A DNA stretch of 64,000 nt from Zavarzinella sp. (GTDB taxonomy: Bacteria > Planctomycetota > Planctomycetia > Gemmatales > Gemmataceae), in NCBI GenBank assembly GCA_041399155.1, contig JAWKTI010000001.1:1860001-1924000 (forward strand), given 5' to 3'. This document shows, in pieces, positions 36,524-44,428 of the stretch. Position 1 is the stretch's first letter. Every line of letters starts with the position of its first letter. The notes under the pieces were generated by a model. It was not told the origin of the DNA. It saw only the letters and a program-made list of their open reading frames with translations, and made no database searches. Position numbers and translations under genes: made by a program.

Positions 36524-37492
36524 ATGCGTTACCTCTCCATCCTCGTTTTCATCAGTCTGAATGCTTCCTGGTGCCAAAGCCAGGAACAGATGGTCGATCC
36601 GTATGATCAGTCGAAAGTAGAACTGGAAAAACTACCTCCAGCGGGGTTCAAAGGAAAACGGATTGTGCTCGTAGCTGGCACACCCAGCCATCGAGCGGGC
36701 GATCATGAGTTTTTTGCTGGCACTGCGATCCTTTGCAACCTGCTAAAGCAAACTGAAAATGTGTGGCCTATTATGGTTCGTGGCGGCTGGCCCAAAAATG
36801 AAGCTGTGTTCGACAATGCCGACGCACTGGTCTTTTACATGGATGGTCGCGGTGGACACCCCGTGGTGAAAAAAGACGACAAAGGTGACCGGATGGACCG
36901 AATTCAAAAACTGATTGATCGTGGTGTCGGCTGGGTCAATCTTCACTATGCCGTTGATTATCTTCCTGTCCATGGAAAAAGAGTACTTGGCTGGATGGGT
37001 GGGTACTATGAACCGGATTATTCCATTAACCCGCACTGGGATGCTGCCTTTCGTGCTCTGCCGAAACATCCAGTAACCAGTGGGGTGAAACCATTCGTGA
37101 TCAATGATGAATGGTATTACAACATGCGTTTCGTTGAAGGGATGAAAAATGTCACACCGATTCTGACTGCAATCCCACCAGATAATACACGACGTACCGA
37201 AGCAGCCCGCATGCACCCCGGCAGACCAGAACATGTTGCCTGGACGTACGAACGCAAAGATGGTGGGCGGGGCTTTGGTTTTACCGGTGGGCATTTCCAC
37301 CGAAACTGGGGGGATGAAAACTTCCGTAAACTAGTAGTGAATGCTATTCTGTGGTCGGCGAAAGTGGAAGTCCCTGAAGGCGGGGCATCAGTAAAGTTCG
37401 ATCCGAAAGATCTGAACATCAATCTTGATAAGAAAGGGAAAGAAGCTTTCAAACCAATCCTGCCGCCCACACCCAAGGTGCCAGGAGAGTAA
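36524..37492 (+). CDS. ThuA-domain protein, secreted
   Basis: 322 residues with signal peptide (MRYLSILVFISLNASWCQSQ). ThuA-like glutamine-amidotransferase-like fold: KRIVLVAGTPSHRAGDHEFFAG opens the domain, NADALVFYMDGRGGHPVV and GVGWVNLHYAVDY follow, and GFTGGHFHRNWGDENFRKLVVNAILW ends it. Named for trehalose utilisation; in planctomycetes such proteins accompany secreted catabolic genes and may bind or process sugars. A weak AAAGGAAAA ribosome-binding site precedes the ATG. Same strand as the DUF1549/DUF1501 pair, 52 bp after the latter, so a shared operon is likely. Confidence 0.9.
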   Translation: MRYLSILVFISLNASWCQSQEQMVDPYDQSKVELEKLPPAGFKGKRIVLVAGTPSHRAGDHEFFAGTAILCNLLKQTENVWPIMVRGGWPKNEAVFDNADALVFYMDGRGGHPVVKKDDKGDRMDRIQKLIDRGVGWVNLHYAVDYLPVHGKRVLGWMGGYYEPDYSINPHWDAAFRALPKHPVTSGVKPFVINDEWYYNMRFVEGMKNVTPILTAIPPDNTRRTEAARMHPGRPEHVAWTYERKDGGRGFGFTGGHFHRNWGDENFRKLVVNAILWSAKVEVPEGGASVKFDPKDLNINLDKKGKEAFKPILPPTPKVPGE

Positions 37493-37524
37493 TTCACACC
37501 ACATTTTTTGTTGCAGGTATTCTG

Positions 37525-38430
37525 ATGCGATTATGCCGTTTCAATGCAGACAATGTCACTCAGGTGGGCTTCTATTTTGATGATCTCGTGGTGCCAATTG
37601 ACCCCATTGAGCATGAATTAGAAACACATGAAAATTGCCTGGTTGATTTTGTCAACGATCCGCTGATCGCTCAGTTATTTGAAAACATTTTGCTAAGCGG
37701 TAGGCGTACTGGCATTCCTACTGAGGATATTGAATTACTGGTGCCGATTGGTTCTCCCAGGAAAATCTTTCTGTTAGCAGGGAATTACGCGGCCCACGTG
37801 GTCGAGCGTGGGGGCATTGTTGCCGAACGGGATGAAACCTTTCCGTACGTTTTTATGAAACCCCCCAGCACCACATTAACAGCACATGGGAAACCAATTA
37901 TCATCCCAGACATTGCAACCGTGGGAGTCGATTGGGAAATTGAACTGGCCGCAGTAATTGGTAAACGTGGGAAATCTATTCCCACAGACCTTGCTGCAGA
38001 ACATATTGCCGGTTACACGATTGTTAACGACATTACCCAACGACAATTTCGACCTAACCCAAGCCGTAAAAAGCGAGAACGAGACACTTTTTTCGATTGG
38101 CTGCACGGGAAATGGTTTGATACGTTCTGTCCATGTGGGCCGTGCCTAGTCCGTGCAAAAGACATTTCAGACCCACAATCGCTGGAAATGACGCTCACTG
38201 TGAATGGTGAAATTCAGCAACATGGCAGCACTGGTCAGATGATCTTCAGCGTTGCTGAAATCATTTCTTTCATTTCATCGATGGTAACTCTGGAACCAGG
38301 GGATATTATCTCCACAGGCACCCCAGCTGGTGTGGGTTCTGCCAAAGGAAAATCGCTGCACCCCAACGACCAGGTGCGTGCCACCATTGCAGGAATTGGC
38401 ACTTTAGCAAACATTGTTATTGGCGAATAA
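37525..38430 (+). CDS. Fumarylacetoacetate hydrolase-family protein
   Basis: 301 residues, cytoplasmic. FAH-fold metal-dependent hydrolase or isomerase: KIFLLAGNYAAHVVERG, the metal-binding Glu residues in VDWEIELAAVIGKRGKSI, GYTIVNDITQRQ, FDTFCPCGPCLVRA and GDIISTGTPAGVGSAKG. Likely splits or decarboxylates a 2-hydroxyalkenedioate or acylpyruvate-like compound. Follows ThuA by 32 bp on the same strand. The exact substrate cannot be read from sequence. Confidence 0.9.
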   Translation: MRLCRFNADNVTQVGFYFDDLVVPIDPIEHELETHENCLVDFVNDPLIAQLFENILLSGRRTGIPTEDIELLVPIGSPRKIFLLAGNYAAHVVERGGIVAERDETFPYVFMKPPSTTLTAHGKPIIIPDIATVGVDWEIELAAVIGKRGKSIPTDLAAEHIAGYTIVNDITQRQFRPNPSRKKRERDTFFDWLHGKWFDTFCPCGPCLVRAKDISDPQSLEMTLTVNGEIQQHGSTGQMIFSVAEIISFISSMVTLEPGDIISTGTPAGVGSAKGKSLHPNDQVRATIAGIGTLANIVIGE

Positions 38431-38432
38431 CT

Positions 38433-38446
38433 TCGCAATATTGCGA
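38433..38446. repeat. 14-bp palindrome, copy 1
   Basis: TCGCAATATTGCGA, a perfect palindrome, begins two bases after the stop of the FAH-family gene. The identical 14-mer recurs at 54874-54887 inside a methyltransferase gene. It may be a protein-binding site or chance. Confidence 0.3.
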
Positions 38447-38570
38447 TAAAATAACATTGCAATTTCATAATATCGCATTTTTCTCTAGAGAATCGAAATT
38501 CTCCCACCATCGTCTAGACTAACGGTGCACATCATCCTGAAAAATTGGTTTGCAATTATTGGAGAATTTC

Positions 38571-39887
38571 ATGTTTCGAGTTAGTTGCCTGGCTGTGGTA
38601 CTTACCACGGGAACATTGTTAGCGGCAGACTGGCCACAGTGGCTGGGGCCCAATCGCGATTCGCAATGGAAAGAATCTGGCATTCTCGCCAAGTTCCCAG
38701 CAGGTGGGCCTAAGAAAGTCTGGTCGCAAAAAATCTCCGGTGGATATTCTGGACCTGCAGTGGCTGATGGAAAAGTATTTGTGACAGACTACGTCCGCAC
38801 AGCAGGAGATGCAGCCAACAATCCGAGTGTGATGGCCGCTTCAGAAGGGACAGAACGGGTACTGTGCCTGGATGCAGCCACAGGCAAAGAATTGTGGAAG
38901 TACGAATATGCCTGCAAATATAAAGTCAGCTATCCCGCTGGCCCACGTTGCACACCCACCGTCAGTGGGAAACAGGTTTTCATTCTTGGAGCCATGGGCC
39001 ACCTCAACTGCCTGGATGTAGAAACTGGAAAAGTAATCTGGTCGAAAGATTTTGTCAAAGATTACCAGTCACCCGTGCCCATGTGGGGCTTCACTGGCCA
39101 CCCACTGGTACACAAGGATACCCTCTATTGCCTGGTTGGCGGCAGAGGTTCCTTGATTGTGGCATTCGATCGTAACACTGGCAAAGAGAAATGGAAAGCA
39201 CTTGATCCTGGTGCCACAGGTTATTCTGCCCCCAATTTAATTCAAGCAGGTGGTACCGAACAACTGGTCGTATGGCACCCGAAGGCAATTGTCAGCCTGA
39301 ATCCGGAAACCGGCAGCAAAAACTGGGATGTTTCTCTGGAACCACTTTATGAAATGTCGATTATGTCCCCAATGATTGAAAATGGGATTCTCTATGCAGG
39401 TGGGATTGGTGGCGTAGCAGTGGGTGTGAAACTGGACGACAAACAACCCACTGCAAAAGAATTATGGCGTGGCAAGAAAACAACATCCGTGTCTCCTGTA
39501 AACTCGAACCCAATTCTACATGACGGGATTATCTACAGCATGCACGAGCTTGGCAATTTTGTTGCCGCTGATCTGAAAACCGGCAAACGATTGTGGAGTT
39601 CGATGAAACCCCTGACTGGTAAAGAACAAGACGATTTTCGCATTAATTCGGGGACTGTCTTCATGGTGAAAAATGGCTCGCGGTACTTCCTGTTTGCGGA
39701 AACTGGTGAACTGATTATTGCAAACCTGAGCGCAAAAGGTTACGAAGAAATCGATCGCACCAAACTAATCGATACAACACATGAATGTTTCGGGCGTAAG
39801 GTGATTTGGTCCCACCCAGCTTTTGCAAACAAATCAATTTACCTGCGAAATGATAACGAAATTATCTGCTATTCCCTCGCAGAATAA
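38571..39887 (+). CDS. PQQ-like beta-propeller repeat protein, secreted
   Basis: 438 residues from ATG 38571, preceded by TTGGAGAATTTC; a TTG at 38550 is unlikely. Signal peptide FRVSCLAVVLTTGTLLAA, then the planctomycete opener DWPQWLGPNRDSQWKE and repeated blades with the pattern ATGKELWKYEY, ETGKVIWSKDF, NTGKEKWKAL and KTGKRLWSS. No catalytic quinoprotein residues are apparent, so it is a BamB-like propeller, probably for binding or scaffolding outside the cytoplasm. Standalone transcription unit with its own 120-bp upstream gap. Confidence 0.9.
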   Translation: MFRVSCLAVVLTTGTLLAADWPQWLGPNRDSQWKESGILAKFPAGGPKKVWSQKISGGYSGPAVADGKVFVTDYVRTAGDAANNPSVMAASEGTERVLCLDAATGKELWKYEYACKYKVSYPAGPRCTPTVSGKQVFILGAMGHLNCLDVETGKVIWSKDFVKDYQSPVPMWGFTGHPLVHKDTLYCLVGGRGSLIVAFDRNTGKEKWKALDPGATGYSAPNLIQAGGTEQLVVWHPKAIVSLNPETGSKNWDVSLEPLYEMSIMSPMIENGILYAGGIGGVAVGVKLDDKQPTAKELWRGKKTTSVSPVNSNPILHDGIIYSMHELGNFVAADLKTGKRLWSSMKPLTGKEQDDFRINSGTVFMVKNGSRYFLFAETGELIIANLSAKGYEEIDRTKLIDTTHECFGRKVIWSHPAFANKSIYLRNDNEIICYSLAE

Positions 39888-39960
39888 CACCCGATCATAA
39901 ATTAGCCGATTCAGCACTACCCCGCTCCTGTAAAATAAATGTGTCTAGTATTGGAGAGTA

Positions 39961-40818
39961 GTGGTGCAGGCATCTGAAACACTTGCGAACCATCAGCGGG
40001 TCCAGCTGACAGTTGGTGCCAGCATACGTACTTGGATGTATTATGCCCCACATTCAGCCGCGGATGAATCACTGCCTTTAGTGTTGATGCTCCACGGTGC
40101 GGGCGGGAGCTCCATTTTTTCCGCTACAGAAACCGGCTGGTCGAAACTGGCAGAACACGAAAAATTCGTCGTGGTTTATCCCGATGGCCTACCACCAGAT
40201 AAAGAAAAACCTGCAAAGTTTCTAACGAACCCACAAGAATGGAACGATGGATCTGGACGTGCACTTAATCACCAAGATGAAGAATTTATCATTAAACTAA
40301 TCTCATCTATGCTGGATCGGTATCCGATTAATGCACGAAGGATTTACTTAACAGGTTTCTCTAACGGCGCGGGAATGGCTTTTCGCCTTGCCGCACACCA
40401 TCCAGAACTATTTGCAGCGATTGCCCCAGTCGCTGGGCATTGCTGGCTGGAAAATTCACCGTTCGTGCGACAGATTCCCACCTACTACCTGATTGGTGGG
40501 GCAGATCCATTAATGCCAGTGGCAGGTGGTGTTACACGCACCCCGTGGGGGAAAATTGAAAACAGACCCTCTGTTTTGAACTCATTAAATCGGTGGCGAA
40601 CCATTTTGCAGCTGCCCCATTTGACTTCATTAGAAAACACTCATCAAGATGGTTTTCAGATACAAATCATCCCCAACCTGGGGCACCACTGGCCAGGTGG
40701 TGCTGGTCAGATGGGCGAAAAATTAGGTGGACCGCACCACAAAGAGATTGATGCTACCCAACTGATTTGGGATTTTTTTCAAAAACACTCTTTAAAATCA
40801 AGGAGAACTGACCAATGA
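39961..40818 (+). CDS. PHB depolymerase/esterase-family hydrolase (LpqC-like)
   Basis: 285 residues from GTG 39961, with GGAGAG close upstream; GTG 39964 is an alternative. Alpha/beta hydrolase of the esterase-depolymerase family: LPLVLMLHGAGGSSIFS carries the oxyanion motif, IYLTGFSNGAGMAFRLAAHHPE the nucleophilic Ser, YYLIGGADPLMPVAGG the Asp and LGHHWPGGAGQMG the His. No signal peptide, so probably cytoplasmic. Its last four bases (ATGA) overlap the start of the AtuA-family gene, so it belongs to that operon and may release the substrate for it. Confidence 0.87.
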   Translation: MVQASETLANHQRVQLTVGASIRTWMYYAPHSAADESLPLVLMLHGAGGSSIFSATETGWSKLAEHEKFVVVYPDGLPPDKEKPAKFLTNPQEWNDGSGRALNHQDEEFIIKLISSMLDRYPINARRIYLTGFSNGAGMAFRLAAHHPELFAAIAPVAGHCWLENSPFVRQIPTYYLIGGADPLMPVAGGVTRTPWGKIENRPSVLNSLNRWRTILQLPHLTSLENTHQDGFQIQIIPNLGHHWPGGAGQMGEKLGGPHHKEIDATQLIWDFFQKHSLKSRRTDQ

Positions 40819-42171
40819 AAACGATCCGAATTGGTAATGGGTGCGGCTTTTGGGGCGATAGCATTGACGCACCAAAGCGATTGGTGCGGGCTGGGAAACT
40901 GGATTACCTGACTCTGGAGTATCTTGCTGAATTAACCATGTCGATTCTGACTCGACAGAAGCAAAAAAATCCACAGGCAGGTTTTGCTCATGATTTTCTC
41001 ACCGTTTTACGTTCTCTTGTGCCAGAGTTGATTCAGCAGCCCCACCTGAAGATCATTACCAACGCAGGTGGGATGAATCCAAAGTCTTGTGCCGAGCAGG
41101 CACTCGCACTTTTGCAGGAGAATAATTGCCCACGTGCGGTGGGAGTGTTGTCTGGCGACGACATTTTGCCCCACCTGGACCAGTTTCATGCTGCCGGCGA
41201 GCACTTTACGAATCTGGACGATGGCAGTCCGTTTGAATCGATTTCAGGCAGAATCGTCAGTGCCAACGCCTATCTGGGTGCCCCACCGATTGCAAAAATA
41301 CTGCAGGCTGGGGCTGAAATAGTGATCACCGGCCGTGTTGCCGATGCATCGCTCTGTTTAGCACCGGCTGCCCACGAATTCGGTTGGGGTTGGCAGGATT
41401 GGGACCGCTTGGCCGCAGGAATTGTCGCTGGCCACCTGATTGAATGCGGTGCCCAGGCCACGGGCGGATTGTGGTGCAACTTTCAGGAAATTTCAGATTT
41501 TACCAATATCGGCTACCCGCTTGCTGAATTGTCTGAAAATGGTGAGTTGATTATTACCAAACCAGAAGGCTCCGGCGGAGCTGTGAATACTGAAACGATC
41601 GCCGAACAGTTGCTGTATGAAGTTTTCGACCCGGAACAGTATGTGACGCCTGATTTGATTGCCGATTTTTCCTCGGTTCGATTATGCCAAAATGGCAACA
41701 ATCGAGTATCTGTCCTCAATACCCGCGGCTTACCAGCAACATCGACCTATAAGGTGTCGATGGCTTACCATGATGGCTATCAGGCGAGCAGTACGCTGGT
41801 GATTCTGGGACCAGAAGTTACTGCGAAAGCACGATTGACAGGGCAGTTGATTCTTGATCGGTTGAAGTCCGCAGGTTTCGAGTTTCAGCGGACCCACATC
41901 GAAGTTCTTGGGGCGGGGGATTCGGTTCCGGGAACACTTGTCGCAGGAAAACCTGTCGATGCGGTACTGCATTGCCGTACACGACCCTGATCGAAACAAG
42001 GTGGAGCGGTTCACCAGAGAAATTGCCTCAATGGTTACATCAGGCCCGCCAGGAATCAGTGGCTACACTTCGGGCCGAGCAGCCGTGCGGGACGTATTTG
42101 CATACTGGCCCACATTGGTATCCAAACATCTGGTGGATCCCCTGGTTCAGTACGAAATTCTTGAAAAGTAG
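40815..42171 (+). CDS. AtuA-family (DUF1446) protein, frameshifted in the given sequence
   Basis: Begins MKTIRIGNGCGFWGDSIDAPKRLV, the standard acyclic-terpene-utilisation AtuA opening; ITNAGGMNPKSCAEQA and ITGRVADASLCLAP are family motifs. The initial frame ends with GKPVDAVLHCRTRP, but the conserved C-terminus IAVHDPDRNKVERFTREIAS, then LVTSGPPGISGYTSG-like sequence, continues in the next frame to 42171. Removing one base near 41966-41970 restores a frame of 451 residues. AtuA is required for geraniol/citronellol breakdown in Pseudomonas, though its reaction is unknown. The downstream gene is the AtuA-associated small partner, fused to AtuA in some bacteria. Confidence 0.9.
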
Positions 42172-42178
42172 GTGAAGC

Positions 42179-42532
42179 ATGCCGTTACTTTCAGCAATTG
42201 CCCACGGCCGCAGTGGAGATAAAGGAAATCATGCCAATATTGCCATCGTTGCATATTCCACTGCAGGTTATGATTGGCTAGTGGATCATTTGACTGCCGA
42301 GAAAGTGAATCAATACTTTCAGGCACTTGGACCACAAAAGGTCACCCGTTATGAAATCCCCCACCTGAAAGCGCTCAATTTTGTTCTGCGAAATGTGCTG
42401 GCTGGGGGTGCTTCGCGGTCGTTACGCAGCGATAGCCAGGGAAAATTGCTGGCACTTGCCCTGCTGCAGATGGAAATCGAATTACCAGAAGATGCGAAAG
42501 AGTATTTTCGTCCCAAGGAGATGGCAGAGTGA
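42179..42532 (+). CDS. AtuA-associated ferredoxin-fold-like protein
   Basis: 117 residues. Opens LLSAIAHGRSGDKGNHANIAIVAYS, the diagnostic phrase of the short domain found C-terminal or adjacent to AtuA (AtuA-like ferredoxin-fold domain). It continues YEIPHLKALNFVLRNVLAGG. No Cys cluster, so the ferredoxin name refers to fold only. It sits seven bases after AtuA, preceded by AGGTGAAGC, and its TGA overlaps the GTG of the enoyl-CoA hydratase. The tight order implies a complex with AtuA. Confidence 0.85.
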   Translation: MPLLSAIAHGRSGDKGNHANIAIVAYSTAGYDWLVDHLTAEKVNQYFQALGPQKVTRYEIPHLKALNFVLRNVLAGGASRSLRSDSQGKLLALALLQMEIELPEDAKEYFRPKEMAE

Positions 42533-43317
42533 ACAGCCTCAGCACGATTTCAATTTCAGACAACGTTGCCATTGTTACTCTAAACCGGCCAGAACAACGA
42601 AATGCCTTATCTACTGCGCTGATCCGTGAACTCATCTTCACGTTTCAGCACCTTGCCACACAGCCGAACATTCGGTGCGTCATTCTAACGGGAAATGGGT
42701 CTGCGTTCTGCGCGGGTATGGACCTTGCGGAATTGCAGGCAGGAATCGAGGCACCGGAAGCAGATATTTGGCACAACGCTCAAATACTGGCACAGCTGTA
42801 CGAATTAATTTATCACTTCCCATATCCGACAATCGCAGCCCTCAATGGGCACGCAGTTGCAGGTGGGGCGGGACTCGCTTCGGTGTGCGACCTCGCTGTC
42901 AGTGTGCCTGAAACCAGAATTGGCTATCCGGAAGTTCGACGAGGTCTGGTCGCAGCGATGGTTTTACCCCACCTGTTACGACTGGTGGGAGAAAGAACCG
43001 CTCGCTATTGGTTGCTGACAGGGGAACTCTTTGCAGCCAAAGAAGCATTTGATGCAGGATTTCTCAACGCAATTGTGGAACCACCCGAGTTACTATCCAC
43101 CGCCAGAAAGTGGGCAAGCTGGTGCTGTCAGGGTGGGCCAAAAGCAATCCAACGCACGAAACATTTATTAAATGCCTTCTCACCCAGCGCACAATCAATC
43201 ACACTTACAGCACATGAAAGTGCCGAACCACGATTAGGCACAGAATGTAAAGAGGGATTGAAGGCGTTTTTCGACAAAACAGTCCCATCCTGGTACTCAC
43301 CAATGAATGACAAGTAG
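42529..43317 (+). CDS. Enoyl-CoA hydratase/isomerase (crotonase family)
   Basis: 262 residues from GTG 42529 in a GTGA overlap with the AtuA partner. Crotonase fold: VTLNRPEQRNALSTALIREL, the oxyanion-hole segments GNGSAFCAGMDLAEL and GHAVAGGAGLASVCDLAV, and the catalytic-Glu region IGYPEVRRGLVAAMVLP. It most resembles methylglutaconyl-CoA or isohexenylglutaconyl-CoA hydratases (AtuE-like), which fits an acyclic terpenoid or Leu-type branched acyl-CoA pathway. The biotin carboxylase subunits such a pathway needs are not in this window. Confidence 0.9.
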   Translation: MNSLSTISISDNVAIVTLNRPEQRNALSTALIRELIFTFQHLATQPNIRCVILTGNGSAFCAGMDLAELQAGIEAPEADIWHNAQILAQLYELIYHFPYPTIAALNGHAVAGGAGLASVCDLAVSVPETRIGYPEVRRGLVAAMVLPHLLRLVGERTARYWLLTGELFAAKEAFDAGFLNAIVEPPELLSTARKWASWCCQGGPKAIQRTKHLLNAFSPSAQSITLTAHESAEPRLGTECKEGLKAFFDKTVPSWYSPMNDK

Positions 43318-44424
43318 TTACCAATCCAACACAAAATCGTGAAAGCGGGTTTCTGCTTCAGCTTCATCTTTCGCCTGAAATAACACACTACAAACTGGTT
43401 GACCAGGTTCGATCACCGTGCCAACCTGCGGGATATCTGCAAGATGAATTTGCCCAGCATGATCTTCTTTTCGATCGATCCACCACGGCAAAGACTGTTG
43501 CATTTGCCTGGTAACCTTCAACGGAGTAATGGCATAGATTATTTTCTTGGCGAACAGAGACTCATTTCCTTTCGCTGAGGGTGGTACGACATGTTTTCCT
43601 AGACACGCTTGAACGTGATAACCAACTGCTGATTTGCCTGACCATGCATCCCACAATTCCATCGATGCGGTGTAACGCGGGTTAACTTCCAGCAGATAAC
43701 ATTGCTGCTCGTGAATCACATAATCCACGCCAAACAATCCCCGTAAGCCTGACTTTTCAACGATAAATTGCCTGATAATGTCGAGGAAATCAGATTCAAT
43801 TGAACTCAAGGCAACTGGTCCAATATTTCCAGCATACAAAAAGGGCAAATCGGGTGTTTGCTGATGATATAGCTGAAAAACCCCTAAAAGATTAACCATC
43901 ACTTTTGAAGCGAGGAATGCTGCCGATCGCACCTGCCCAGTCAACAATTTCTGGTAATAGCCACTTTCACCATGAGAAGAGTTTGCCGAAACGATTCCCA
44001 GACCACCACTACTATGGTACTTCTTAAACAACCAGTTTTCCCCACCAGAAGCGGGAAAGGAGTGAGACATTTCTGGAAAAGAAACGTTGTAAGGAAGCAA
44101 CTGCTGCTGTAACAGAAATGGATCTCGAAATTGTTCTGGGTGCTGACAACCAAGCAACTGATTTGTTATGCATGCATCCGCAATCAAATCAGCATAGTTC
44201 TCCAGCCCACCGGAATAGAGCCAGGGTATTCCCACATATCCGCGAAGAATTGCCAGAAAACCATGGGGGTAATCTGAAAACCCCAATCGTACAATACCAG
44301 CATTCATAGCCAGGCAATCAGCATCGGTAAATAAGTCTGCACCAATCGCCTGGATTCCAGCATTGCGTGCCGATTGAACGGCTGCCCGAATGCTGGCACC
44401 CACAATCACCAATTGCTGAATCAT
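43318..44424 (-). CDS. ATP-grasp domain protein
   Basis: 368 residues. N-terminal pre-ATP-grasp domain (QLVIVGASIRAAVQSARNAG), the ATP-binding centre WLFKKYHSSGGLGI, and the metal/phosphate site GLFGVDYVIHEQQCYLLEVNPRYTASMEL; the EVNPR motif is intact. C-terminal beta-rich tail. ATP-grasp ligases of this shape occur in the tetrahydromethanopterin C1 gene clusters of planctomycetes and methylotrophs (ORF17-like), which is a candidate identity, but no other C1 genes lie nearby. Otherwise a generic carboxylate-amine ligase. Stop shared position-wise with the enoyl-CoA hydratase (convergent, adjacent). Confidence 0.8.
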   Translation of the reverse strand: MIQQLVIVGASIRAAVQSARNAGIQAIGADLFTDADCLAMNAGIVRLGFSDYPHGFLAILRGYVGIPWLYSGGLENYADLIADACITNQLLGCQHPEQFRDPFLLQQQLLPYNVSFPEMSHSFPASGGENWLFKKYHSSGGLGIVSANSSHGESGYYQKLLTGQVRSAAFLASKVMVNLLGVFQLYHQQTPDLPFLYAGNIGPVALSSIESDFLDIIRQFIVEKSGLRGLFGVDYVIHEQQCYLLEVNPRYTASMELWDAWSGKSAVGYHVQACLGKHVVPPSAKGNESLFAKKIIYAITPLKVTRQMQQSLPWWIDRKEDHAGQIHLADIPQVGTVIEPGQPVCSVLFQAKDEAEAETRFHDFVLDW

Positions 44425-44428
44425 CGAT

